Notes under the pieces: generated by a model
The model's input: the letters and a program-made list of their open reading frames with translations, nothing else
What the model was told of the DNA's origin: nothing
Databases searched by the model: none
Shown here: positions 1-5,921 of the stretch, piece after piece
Layout of the letters: the number at the start of each line of letters is the position of its first letter
How positions within the stretch are numbered: the first letter of the stretch is position 1
Made by a program: the position numbers and the translations under genes
NCBI GenBank assembly: GCA_012840755.1
Contig: DUWA01000025.1
Coordinates: 1 to 6,526, forward strand
Source of the DNA: Mycoplasmatota bacterium
GTDB taxonomy: Bacteria; Bacillota_I; Bacilli_A; RF39; UBA660
Reading direction: 5' to 3'
DNA length: 6,526 nucleotides

Positions 1-1
1 A

Positions 2-33
2 AAAAAACGCTATAAAATAATCTAGCGTTTTTT
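2..33. terminator. Bidirectional Rho-independent terminator after lexA
   Basis: An 11-bp perfect stem pairs positions 2-12 with 23-33 around a 10-nt loop. The core is ACGCTA/TAGCGT, flanked by A on the left and T on the right, so it works as a terminator in both directions. It lies 22 bp past the lexA stop codon on the minus strand and would end the lexA transcript. It could also end a gene entering from the left of the window, which cannot be seen. Confidence 0.85.
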
Positions 34-55
34 GGTTTTTATATAGTTTCTTAAA

Positions 56-673
56 TTATAATTTTCTATAAAGACCTATTGCTTTACCTAATATAGTAAC
101 ATTATCTAAAATAATAGGTTCCATTGTATCATTTTCTGGTTGTAATCTAAAATAGTTTGATTCTTTATAAAATGTTTTTAGTGTAACTTCGTTTTCATCA
201 GTCATAGCAACAACCATCTCACCATTTCTAGCATGGTTTTTTCTTTCTACTATAATTATATCTCCATCAAAGATTCCAGCATTAATCATACTTTCGCCGC
301 TAACTAATAAAGTAAAAACCTCTTTATTTTTAGGAACTAAATAAGATGGAAGTGAAAAATATTCGCCAGGGTTTTCTATAGCTTCAATAGGCGACCCAGC
401 AGTAATTTTTCCTAGTAAAGGAACATCAATTATAGATTCATTTTTTGTTTCAAATTCATTTTTAACTAGCAGTTCAATAGCTCTGTTTTTTGAATCTTCT
501 TTTCTTATAAAACCTTTTGCTTCTAAATTTGATAAATGCGCATGTATAGTAGCAGGAGAGGAAATGTTTAGAGCCTTCCCTATTTCTCTTACAGTTGGTG
601 GATAACCATGTGAGACGATATATTCTTTAACGAAACTCAAAACCTCGTTTTGTCTTTTAGTTAATTCTTCCAA
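56..673 (-). CDS. lexA: LexA, SOS response repressor/autoprotease
   Basis: LexA represses DNA-damage genes as a cytoplasmic dimer and cleaves itself when RecA filaments form on single-stranded DNA. The 205-residue protein has normal family length. Residues 1-70 form the winged helix-turn-helix DNA-binding domain (LTKRQNEVLSFV, GYPPTVREIG, then the recognition helix around 38-54). Residues 83-200 form the S24 protease domain, with the cleavage bond Ala92-Gly93 in ITAGSP, the nucleophile Ser128 in VSGESM and the general base Lys166 in VTLKTF. All catalytic parts are present, so the protein should be inducible. The start is TTG at 673-671, chosen because a strong AAAAGGAGG site sits 6 nt upstream and the N-terminus aligns with the family. 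It is transcribed away from the small SOS gene and has its own LexA box, so it is probably autoregulated. Confidence 0.97.
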   Translation of the reverse strand: MEELTKRQNEVLSFVKEYIVSHGYPPTVREIGKALNISSPATIHAHLSNLEAKGFIRKEDSKNRAIELLVKNEFETKNESIIDVPLLGKITAGSPIEAIENPGEYFSLPSYLVPKNKEVFTLLVSGESMINAGIFDGDIIIVERKNHARNGEMVVAMTDENEVTLKTFYKESNYFRLQPENDTMEPIILDNVTILGKAIGLYRKL

Positions 674-679
674 ATTATA

Positions 680-688
680 CCTCCTTTT
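680..688 (-). promoter_or_regulatory. lexA: lexA ribosome binding site fixing a TTG start
   Basis: Read on the minus strand this is AAAAGGAGG, followed by 6 nt and then TTG. There is no ATG in a suitable position, so this site decides that lexA starts at TTG. Confidence 0.85.
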
Positions 689-697
689 ATTAAAATA

Positions 698-726
698 ATT
701 CTAACACATATTTTACGTAAAGTCAA
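698..726 (-). promoter_or_regulatory. lexA promoter (sigma-A type)
   Basis: On the minus strand there is TTGACT (726-721), a 17-bp spacer and TAGAAT (703-698). Both hexamers match the vegetative consensus in 5 of 6 positions with ideal spacing. The -35 hexamer overlaps the upstream LexA box at 724-737, which is how an autoregulated lexA promoter should look. Confidence 0.8.
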
Positions 727-737
727 ACATAAGTTCG
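724..737 (-). promoter_or_regulatory. LexA operator (SOS box) at the lexA promoter
   Basis: On the minus strand the sequence is CGAAC-TTAT-GTTTG, one base away from the Gram-positive SOS box core CGAAC-N4-GTTCG. It overlaps the first three bases of the lexA -35 hexamer, so bound LexA should block its own promoter. The slightly imperfect right half-site is consistent with weaker binding than the box at 764-777; that comparison is inference. Confidence 0.8.
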
Positions 738-757
738 TTTTTTTATTTTAAAAACTA

Positions 758-786
758 TTGACACGAACAACTGTTCGGTGTATTAT
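758..786 (+). promoter_or_regulatory. SOS-controlled promoter of the small membrane gene
   Basis: A perfect TTGACA (758-763), a 17-bp spacer (764-780) and TATTAT (781-786) make a strong sigma-A promoter. A LexA box fills most of the spacer. Transcription would start near 793, leaving a leader of only about 16 nt before the ATG at 809. Confidence 0.88.
764..777 (+). promoter_or_regulatory. LexA operator (SOS box), perfect palindrome
   Basis: The sequence CGAACAACTGTTCG is an exact CGAAC-N4-GTTCG, the SOS box known from Bacillus and relatives. It lies between the -35 and -10 hexamers, so LexA and RNA polymerase cannot bind together. Its centre is 40 bp, about four DNA turns, from the centre of the lexA box, so two dimers would sit on nearly the same face of the helix. 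Confidence 0.92.
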
Positions 787-808
787 TAAATTAACAAGGA
801 GGGAAATT

Positions 809-958
809 ATGAAAAATATGTTAAAGGATAAATTTATAATTACATTTGTTGTTATGGTATTAGGAGCAGTATATATTAGTTCTTCCCTAGAAGTAAAAAT
901 GGTTAAGGAAAACAAAACAGAAACTAATAGTGATTTTGTATATAATATGGAAAAATAA
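809..958 (+). CDS. Small SOS-induced membrane protein, YneA/SosA-like
   Basis: This 49-residue protein has a lysine-containing N-terminus (K2, K5, K7), one hydrophobic segment at about residues 9-27 (FIITFVVMVLGAVYISSSL) and a charged tail of about 22 residues. By the positive-inside rule the N-terminus should be cytoplasmic and the tail outside. The start is the ATG at 809, 5 nt after AAGGAGGG; an in-frame TTG further up lies inside the promoter and is not used. It is divergent from lexA, upstream of tkt, and under a perfect LexA box, exactly the place of Bacillus yneA and Staphylococcus sosA, which encode SOS-induced cell-division inhibitors. It lacks the LysM domain of YneA and is shorter than SosA (about 77 residues). 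The function is inferred from position, regulation and topology, not from sequence similarity. A small damage-induced membrane toxin is an alternative. Confidence 0.8.
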   Translation: MKNMLKDKFIITFVVMVLGAVYISSSLEVKMVKENKTETNSDFVYNMEK

Positions 959-967
959 AGATTGATA

Positions 968-996
968 TTTAAAAAACCAGTTATTTTTGATATAAT
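968..996 (+). promoter_or_regulatory. tkt promoter with extended -10
   Basis: TATAAT at 991-996 is preceded by TG one base away (TGATATAAT from 988), a perfect extended -10 element. The -35 at 968-973 (TTTAAA) is weak, as is usual for extended -10 promoters. It lies just after the small SOS gene, so tkt need not depend on SOS induction, although readthrough from the SOS promoter remains possible because no terminator is seen between them. Confidence 0.65.
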
Positions 997-1022
997 TAGT
1001 AAAGATAAGATAGGAGAATATT

Positions 1023-2981
1023 ATGGAACAAAGAATTATATCAAATATTAAATCTTTAGCTATTGATATGATAGATAAAGCAAATAGTGGACACCCTGGT
1101 ATAGTTTTAGGGGCAAGTCCGATTCTATATACTTTATACTCAAAACATTTAAATGTTAATCCAGAAGACCATAACTGGATTAATAGAGATAGATTTGTAC
1201 TATCAGCAGGACATGGATCAGCTATGCTTTATTCTAATATGTATATGTCAGGGTTTGATATTAGCCTAGAAGATTTAAAAAATTTTAGAAGAATTGGTTT
1301 TAAAACACCAGGACACCCAGAATATGGTATTACACCTGGAGTAGAAATATCAACGGGACCACTTGGCCAAGGAATAGCAAGTGCTGTTGGAATGGCACTA
1401 GGAGCTAAAATATTAAATAGTAAATATAATAATGACAAAAAACCACTATTCGATTTTAAGGTATATGTTTTATGTGGTGATGGAGATTTAATGGAAGGTA
1501 TAAGCTATGAAGCTATATCTTTTGCTGGTAATTTAAAGTTAGACAATTTAATTGTAATCTATGATTCAAATAAAATATCACTGGACGGAGAAACTGATTT
1601 GACATTTACTGAAAATGTTATTAAAAGATTTGATTCGATGGGATGGAAAACAATCTTGGTTGAAGATGGTGAAAATATTGATTTGATTGATCAGGCTATT
1701 ATTAAAGCTAAGAAAAGTAAAAAGCCAACTTTAATAGAGGTTAGAACTGTTATTGGAAGAGGATCACTTATTGAAAATAGTAATCAAATACATGGCAAAC
1801 CTTTAAGTAAAGATGACATTATACAATTAAAAAACAAACTTAATATAAACAAAGAAAGTTTTTATGTTGATCATGAAGCAAGAAATAGTTATATTGATAA
1901 TATAAAAAATAGAGTGGCTGATAAATATTATGAATGGCAATTTAAATTTAATGAATATGTTGAAAAAAATCTAAATGGTGATTATAATAAAATTGATTAT
2001 TTATTTAGAAAAAATATTGAAATTGAGAATATTGATATTAATTTCGATAACAACCTAAATGAAGCAACTAGAGATACAAATGCAAGGATTATGAATGAAA
2101 TAGCTGATAAAATAGATTATTTTATTGGAGGAAGCGCTGATCTTGCAAGTTCAACCAAAACCTACTTAAAAAATTATAACGATATTAAAATAGATGATTT
2201 TAGTGGAAAAAACATTTGGTTTGGAGTTAGAGAACATGCAATGGGTGCTATTTTAAACGGCTTAGCCACATTAAATTTTAAAGTGTTTGGTTCAACCTTT
2301 TTAGTTTTTTCAGATTATTTAAAACCAGCAATTAGATTATCTAGTTTAATGGGGTTACCTGTAGTTTACATTTTCTCGCATGATTCTATTGATATTGGTG
2401 AAGATGGTCCTACACATCAGCCTATAGAACAACTTGCCATGTTAAGAAGTATTCCAAATACGAATGTTTTTAGGCCTGCAGATGCTAATGAACTATTAGG
2501 TAGCTGGAATTATATATTAAATAGTAAAAAGACGTCTATTTTAGTACTAGGTAGAAATCAAACACCTATATTAAAAAGTAGTACTAAAGATGTTTCAAAA
2601 GGTGCTTATATAATAAGAAAAGAAAAAAATAATTTACACGCTATAATAATATCTACAGGTAGCGAGGTAAATAAAAGTATTTTAATTGCAGATGAATTAT
2701 ATGAAAAATATAAGTTAGATATAAGAGTAGTAAGTATGGTGTCAATGAATTTATTTTTAGAACAATCAAAAGAATACCAAAATAGTATCATTCCAGAAGG
2801 TTATAGAGTTATTGTGGTAGAACCATCGACTTCCTTTGGATGGGATAAGTTTGTATATAGTGAAAAATATTTAATTTGTTTAGATAAATTCGGAGAAAGT
2901 GGAAGTAAAGATGAAGTTTTAAAACATATGAATTTCGATTATAATAGTATTAAAGAAAGAATTATAAAATTACTTATGTAA
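1023..2981 (+). CDS. tkt: Transketolase
   Basis: Transketolase moves two-carbon ketol units between sugar phosphates in the non-oxidative pentose phosphate pathway, using thiamine diphosphate (ThDP) and a divalent metal in the cytoplasm. The 652-residue length is normal. The N-terminal ThDP domain shows GHPG (23-26), SAGHGS (61-66), GPLGQG (112-117), the metal/ThDP motif from GDGDLMEG (152-159) to N183, and HGKPLS (258-263). The middle domain shows GSADLASS (370-377), the catalytic glutamate E404 in VREHAMG, SHDSI (452-456), GEDGPTHQP (459-467) and the phosphate-binding R511. The C-terminal domain runs from about 530 to the end with FGESG near 623. No key residue is missing. The ATG follows AGGAGA by 5 nt. 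Its place after the lexA/SOS genes is conserved in Bacilli and says little about a damage role. Confidence 0.98.
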   Translation: MEQRIISNIKSLAIDMIDKANSGHPGIVLGASPILYTLYSKHLNVNPEDHNWINRDRFVLSAGHGSAMLYSNMYMSGFDISLEDLKNFRRIGFKTPGHPEYGITPGVEISTGPLGQGIASAVGMALGAKILNSKYNNDKKPLFDFKVYVLCGDGDLMEGISYEAISFAGNLKLDNLIVIYDSNKISLDGETDLTFTENVIKRFDSMGWKTILVEDGENIDLIDQAIIKAKKSKKPTLIEVRTVIGRGSLIENSNQIHGKPLSKDDIIQLKNKLNINKESFYVDHEARNSYIDNIKNRVADKYYEWQFKFNEYVEKNLNGDYNKIDYLFRKNIEIENIDINFDNNLNEATRDTNARIMNEIADKIDYFIGGSADLASSTKTYLKNYNDIKIDDFSGKNIWFGVREHAMGAILNGLATLNFKVFGSTFLVFSDYLKPAIRLSSLMGLPVVYIFSHDSIDIGEDGPTHQPIEQLAMLRSIPNTNVFRPADANELLGSWNYILNSKKTSILVLGRNQTPILKSSTKDVSKGAYIIRKEKNNLHAIIISTGSEVNKSILIADELYEKYKLDIRVVSMVSMNLFLEQSKEYQNSIIPEGYRVIVVEPSTSFGWDKFVYSEKYLICLDKFGESGSKDEVLKHMNFDYNSIKERIIKLLM

Positions 2982-3015
2982 AACAAACCCCAATTTTAAA
3001 AGTGGGGTTTGTTTT
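2981..3015 (+). terminator. tkt: Rho-independent terminator after tkt
   Basis: A perfect 10-bp stem (ACAAACCCCA at 2983-2992 with TGGGGTTTGT at 3003-3012), extended by two A-T pairs, encloses a 10-nt loop and ends in a T run. It starts at the last base of the tkt stop codon. It is the most GC-rich hairpin in the window and separates tkt from the SirA-like gene. Confidence 0.92.
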
Positions 3016-3028
3016 AAAAGTTATATAG

Positions 3029-3056
3029 TTGTTAAATAAATTCAAAAAAGTATAAT
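3029..3056 (+). promoter_or_regulatory. Possible promoter of the SirA-like gene
   Basis: TTGTTA (3029-3034), a 16-bp spacer and TATAAT (3051-3056) form a plausible sigma-A promoter just after the tkt terminator. A second perfect TATAAT lies at 3087-3092, preceded 21 bp upstream by TCGACA (3060-3065). That long spacing is poor for sigma-A alone but resembles Spo0A-activated promoters such as Bacillus spoIIG. Start from the second site would leave a leader of only about 9 nt. Which one is used cannot be decided here. Confidence 0.45.
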
Positions 3057-3058
3057 AT

Positions 3059-3067
3059 CTCGACAAT
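3059..3067 (-). promoter_or_regulatory. Spo0A-box-like sequence upstream of the SirA-like gene
   Basis: On the minus strand the sequence is ATTGTCGAG, which matches the Bacillus 0A box TTTGTCGAA in 7 of 9 positions, including the core TGTCGA. Bacillus sirA is activated by Spo0A, so a box here would fit. A short near-match in an AT-rich gap can arise by chance, and nothing else in the window shows that this organism has Spo0A. Confidence 0.3.
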
Positions 3068-3107
3068 ATTTTAAAACAAATTAAGATATAATTCTAATGG
3101 TGATTAT

Positions 3108-3524
3108 ATGAGATTATATTATATATTTTTGATTAACGAAAAGGCATATAGAAAACATTTACAAAATGAATATGTTTTATATTGTGAATTCAAAAAAATA
3201 TATTCAAGTAGATTATTAAAAGAATATAAGATAGAAAAATTTTTTGATATATGTGATTTGTTTGAAAAGAATAGACTAATTGATTATTTAGAATGTAAAT
3301 ATAAAAATTATATAAGTAGGAAAAACAATATTTTTTTATACGAAGACCATCTAATAAAAATTTTACATCCATGCATTAAAATTAAGACAAATAACAATAT
3401 AGAAAGATTTATGTTTGATCTTACTACTTATAGTGAGAATATATTTGTTTGTGATTTTGAAAATGAGGATTATTTTTGGTTGAATAAAATATACAATATT
3501 AAGAAAACATTTGAATATATTTAA
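3108..3524 (+). CDS. SirA-like replication-inhibitor family protein (YneE)
   Basis: SirA of Bacillus subtilis (about 148 residues) binds domain I of DnaA and blocks new rounds of replication as cells enter sporulation. This 138-residue protein sits where sirA/yneE sits in Bacillus, between tkt and yneF. It shares the family look as I recall it: an N-terminal R-x-YY-x-F/Y-LI strand (residues 2-9) and a C-terminal block ending VCDFENEDYFWLNKI (114-128), which resembles the Bacillus MDF...YGWLN segment. There is no signal peptide or membrane segment, so it should be cytoplasmic. The ATG follows GGTGAT by 3 nt. The middle is divergent, and no alignment was run, so the assignment rests on both ends plus gene order. 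Whether it acts on DnaA, or during sporulation, is inference; the gene may serve another replication brake in a non-sporulator. Confidence 0.68.
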   Translation: MRLYYIFLINEKAYRKHLQNEYVLYCEFKKIYSSRLLKEYKIEKFFDICDLFEKNRLIDYLECKYKNYISRKNNIFLYEDHLIKILHPCIKIKTNNNIERFMFDLTTYSENIFVCDFENEDYFWLNKIYNIKKTFEYI

Positions 3525-3530
3525 ATATAG

Positions 3531-3559
3531 TTGAAAAAGTAAGCGATTTTTAGTAAAAT
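3531..3559 (+). promoter_or_regulatory. yneF promoter
   Basis: TTGAAA (3531-3536), a 17-bp spacer and TAAAAT (3554-3559) form a good sigma-A promoter directly after the SirA-like gene. Transcription would start near 3566, leaving a leader of about 17 nt, as for the small SOS gene. Confidence 0.7.
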
Positions 3560-3582
3560 TATGTTAGGAAGGATTTGGTAAA

Positions 3583-3810
3583 ATGAATTGGTTAGCATTT
3601 TTATTTGACCTTTTAAAAGTATTAGGTGGAGTTATAGCTGGTGCTGTTATTGGTTTTTTTGTAGCCCGTAATTACATGAAAAAATATCTTAAAAAAAATC
3701 CACCAATTAATGAACAAATGATTAGAGCTATGATGACTGGAATGGGAAGAACACCAAGTCAAAAACAAGTAAATCAAATGATGAAAATGATGACTAAGTA
3801 TATGGATTAA
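3583..3810 (+). CDS. yneF: YneF family (UPF0154) small membrane protein
   Basis: This 75-residue protein has one N-terminal membrane segment (about residues 4-27, glycine-rich, ending FFVARNYMKKYLKK) and a cytoplasmic tail with the family signature KNPPINEQMIRAMMTGMG (38-55) and then RTPSQKQVNQMM. Length and motif are typical of YneF, which is widespread in Bacilli and mollicutes. Its function is not known to me; the positive residues after the membrane segment predict a periplasmic-side N-terminus and a cytoplasmic C-terminus. The ATG follows AGGAAGGA at 3566-3573 by 9 nt. It lies after the SirA-like gene as in Bacillus, has its own promoter, and ends inside a terminator hairpin. Confidence 0.95.
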   Translation: MNWLAFLFDLLKVLGGVIAGAVIGFFVARNYMKKYLKKNPPINEQMIRAMMTGMGRTPSQKQVNQMMKMMTKYMD

Positions 3811-3825
3811 TTCATATACTTTTTT
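3796..3825 (+). terminator. yneF: Terminator overlapping the yneF stop codon
   Basis: Positions 3796-3804 (AAGTATATG) pair perfectly with 3813-3821 (CATATACTT), and a G-T and an A-T pair can extend the stem inward, leaving the loop TTAA. The T run extends through 3825. The 5' arm codes for the last residues of YneF and the TAA stop lies in the loop, so translating ribosomes would interfere with folding. The stem is AT-rich and weaker than the tkt terminator, so some readthrough into the next operon is likely. The 3' arm also contains TATACT, a possible -10 for the downstream gene, with only a poor -35. Confidence 0.65.
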
Positions 3826-3826
3826 A

Positions 3827-3836
3827 GTGGGGTGAT
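3827..3836 (+). promoter_or_regulatory. Ribosome binding site fixing a TTG start
   Basis: GTGGGGTGAT precedes TTG at 3840 by 3 nt. GGTGAT pairs with the part of the 16S 3' end upstream of CCUCC, and the same GGTGATTAT-start layout is found before the SirA-like gene (3099-3110). It supports TTG at 3840 as the start of the amidotransferase gene. Confidence 0.75.
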
Positions 3837-3839
3837 TAT

Positions 3840-4517
3840 TTGATTATTGGAGTTTTAGCCAGACCTTTTAAAAATGAATCGAACAAAGATGTATATGGTT
3901 CAAATAAGGAAATAATTGATGTGATTATATCACACGGTGGAATACCGTTAATAATTCCAGCTAACTATATTGAATCATTTTATGATAAAGATTATATAAA
4001 TACATATAAGATGAATGAAAAAGAAATTAGTAATTTACATAAAGTTTTAGATATATGTGATGGAGTGATATTACAAGGTGGAGACAACTTTTATGATTAT
4101 GATATAAATGCAACTGAATTTTTATACGACAATGATATTCCAACATTAGGGATTTGCTTAGGTATGCAAACAATGGGTTGTTTTTTTGGAGGAAAATTAG
4201 TAGATATTAATAATGATAATCATAAAAAAACCGAACAAGATTATGTACATGAAGTCTTTATAAATAAAAACAGTAAATTCTATAACTATATACAGAAAGA
4301 TATTATAAATGTTAATAGTAGACACAAATCCAGGGTAATAAATACAAGTCTAAGAAGTGTTGGTTTTTCTTCAGATAATGTTTTAGAAGTATTAGAAGAT
4401 AGCAACAAAAGATTTTTCATTGGCGTTCAGTGGCACCCAGAATCAATGATTACATATGATGTAATAGCACAAAAACTATTTAAATGTTTTTTTGCAGAGT
4501 GCAGAATGGGGCGATAA
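3840..4517 (+). CDS. Class I glutamine amidotransferase / C26 gamma-glutamyl hydrolase
   Basis: The 225-residue protein belongs to the class I glutamine amidotransferase-like fold, peptidase C26 group, whose known members (such as PuuD) hydrolyse gamma-glutamyl bonds. The catalytic triad is visible: Cys106 in GICLGMQ, and His199 and Glu201 in VQWHPES. It also has the N-terminal IIGVLARP strand, the LQGGDNFY loop (78-85) that stands for the usual PGG-D motif, and the VNSRHKS segment (158-164) that stands for VNSxHHQ. There is no signal peptide. It ends 1 nt before the murF start, and its stop codon lies next to the murF ribosome site, so the two are translationally coupled. The substrate is unknown. 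Coupling to murF suggests a cell-wall precursor or D-Glu-linked peptide, but a PuuD-type metabolite role is also possible. The gene starts at TTG. Confidence 0.88.
   Translation: MIIGVLARPFKNESNKDVYGSNKEIIDVIISHGGIPLIIPANYIESFYDKDYINTYKMNEKEISNLHKVLDICDGVILQGGDNFYDYDINATEFLYDNDIPTLGICLGMQTMGCFFGGKLVDINNDNHKKTEQDYVHEVFINKNSKFYNYIQKDIINVNSRHKSRVINTSLRSVGFSSDNVLEVLEDSNKRFFIGVQWHPESMITYDVIAQKLFKCFFAECRMGR
4507..4515 (+). promoter_or_regulatory. murF: murF ribosome binding site inside the preceding gene
   Basis: TGGGGCGAT lies in the last codons of the amidotransferase gene, and GTG at 4519 follows after 3 nt. This is the same spacing as GGGGTGAT before the amidotransferase TTG start, so it decides in favour of GTG at 4519 for murF. 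Confidence 0.7.
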
Positions 4518-4518
4518 A

Positions 4519-5877
4519 GTGTTATTAAAAGAGATTATTGACTCCGTAGGAGGTATGATAATTAATGGTGAATATAATAGCGAATTTAAAATAAATAAAA
4601 TAAAAATTGATAGTAGAAAGATTAAAAATGGCGATTTATTCATTGCTATTAAAGGCAAATTTAAAGATGGTCATAATTATATAAATGAAGCTATTGAAAA
4701 AGGTGCAGCAGTTGTTATTGTTGAAGAAGATATAAGTTTTGTAAATACAATCACTATAAAAGTTAATGATACTAAAAAAGCACTTCTTGCTTTAGCAACG
4801 TTAATAAGAAATAAGAATATAAATATTCCATTAATAGCAATAACAGGTAGCGTAGGTAAAACAACGACTAAAGAATTAATGTATGAAATCTTGTCTTCAA
4901 GTTATAATGTTCTAAAAAATGAAGGTAACCTTAACAATCACTTAGGTTTGCCAATGACTTTATTAGGTTATAACAACGAAGATGTAATTATAACTGAAAT
5001 AGGTATGAATCATACAGGAGAAGTAAATAATTTGTCAAATTGTTGTAAACCAGACATATCTATTATTACTAATATTGGATCTTCTCATATTGGAAATTTG
5101 GGTAGCAAAAAAAACATATTAAAGGCTAAATTAGAAATTATAGAAGGTATGAATGAGGGGGTATTAATATTAAATGGCGACGACCGATTATTAAAAAAAA
5201 TAAACTATATAAATACTAATCATATTGATGTATTAAAAATTGGAACAAAAGGAGAACTTGACTTTAAAGCATACAATATTAAAACATATTTTGACAAAAC
5301 AAAATTTGAAATTGATTATGCTGGAAACAAATACGAATTTATGTTTAATATTGGCGGAAAACATTTGTTAAATAATGTATTAATAGCCATATATATCGGA
5401 TTGTTATTTGATATTGATATTCAAAAGATAAAAGAAGTTGTAAATAATTTTAAACCTGTAAAAAGCAGGATGAATATAATTTTAAAGAATAATAATTTAA
5501 TAATTGATGATTGTTATAATTCAAGTTATGAGTCATTAAAAGGTGTATTAAAACAAATTCAATTAAATAAAAAACATAAAATTCTTATAATTGGTGATAT
5601 TTTAGAATTAGGTAAATTTAGCAAAAAAATTCATAAAAAAATAGGAAAAATTTTAAAGAGAATTAAAGATAAAGAGGTTTATTTAATTGGAGATAACATT
5701 TCATGTATAAAAAGCAAAAAATATAACCACTTTAATAATGTGGATGATTTTATTAAGTATAGCGAAAATATCAAGTTTGAAAATTCATTAATACTATTAA
5801 AAGCATCAAGATCAATTGGTCTTGATAAGGTTAAAGAACATTTACTAAACAACGTATTTAATAATGTTGACTTTTAA
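4519..5877 (+). CDS. murF: MurF, UDP-MurNAc-tripeptide--D-Ala-D-Ala ligase
   Basis: MurF adds D-alanyl-D-alanine to UDP-MurNAc-tripeptide with ATP, the last cytoplasmic step of peptidoglycan precursor assembly. From the GTG start the protein is 452 residues, typical for the family. Domain 1 (about 1-100) has the KIDSRKIKNGDLFIAIKG segment. The ATPase domain has the P-loop TGSVGKTT (109-116), EGNLNNHLG (135-143) and EIGMNHTGE (160-168), with a LKAKLEI segment near 200-206 that should hold the carbamylated lysine. The C-terminal ligase domain has SRMN (316-319), DDCYNSSYES (330-339), GDILELG (359-365) and LLKASRSIGLD (426-436). The family usually has KGSRS at the last motif; here Gly is Ala. 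Nothing else is missing. An upstream in-frame TTG at 4492 would add 9 residues inside the previous gene and is less likely. Confidence 0.95.
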   Translation: MLLKEIIDSVGGMIINGEYNSEFKINKIKIDSRKIKNGDLFIAIKGKFKDGHNYINEAIEKGAAVVIVEEDISFVNTITIKVNDTKKALLALATLIRNKNINIPLIAITGSVGKTTTKELMYEILSSSYNVLKNEGNLNNHLGLPMTLLGYNNEDVIITEIGMNHTGEVNNLSNCCKPDISIITNIGSSHIGNLGSKKNILKAKLEIIEGMNEGVLILNGDDRLLKKINYINTNHIDVLKIGTKGELDFKAYNIKTYFDKTKFEIDYAGNKYEFMFNIGGKHLLNNVLIAIYIGLLFDIDIQKIKEVVNNFKPVKSRMNIILKNNNLIIDDCYNSSYESLKGVLKQIQLNKKHKILIIGDILELGKFSKKIHKKIGKILKRIKDKEVYLIGDNISCIKSKKYNHFNNVDDFIKYSENIKFENSLILLKASRSIGLDKVKEHLLNNVFNNVDF

Positions 5878-5898
5878 AATTTTAAGTGATAGTATAAT
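5867..5898 (+). promoter_or_regulatory. Possible promoter of the Gre-like gene
   Basis: A perfect TATAAT at 5893-5898 lies 24 bp before the ATG of the Gre-like gene. The best -35 is TTGACT at 5867-5872, but the 20-bp spacing is too long for a strong promoter and the hexamer overlaps the end of murF. No terminator is seen after murF, so the gene may also be read from the murF transcript. Confidence 0.4.
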
Positions 5899-5921
5899 GG
5901 CATAAAGAAAGAGGTAGTAGT

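Noticed and set aside
758..808. An in-frame TTG that would give the small SOS protein 17 extra N-terminal residues.
   Set aside because: This stretch is the promoter: it holds TTGACA, the LexA box and TATTAT, and transcription would start only near 793. The ATG at 809 has a strong ribosome site at 796-803.
1229..1438. Minus-strand reading frame of 69 codons inside tkt.
   Set aside because: It is opposite the highly conserved transketolase cofactor region, has no ribosome site and no recognisable protein features. Similar minus-strand frames at 2606-2791, 3190-3372 and 4476-4658 are rejected for the same reasons.
4492..4518. A TTG start for murF 27 nt upstream, overlapping the amidotransferase gene.
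   Set aside because: No good ribosome site precedes it, and the extra residues (QSAEWGDK) do not look like a MurF N-terminus. GTG at 4519 has GGGGCGAT at the same spacing as the neighbouring gene.
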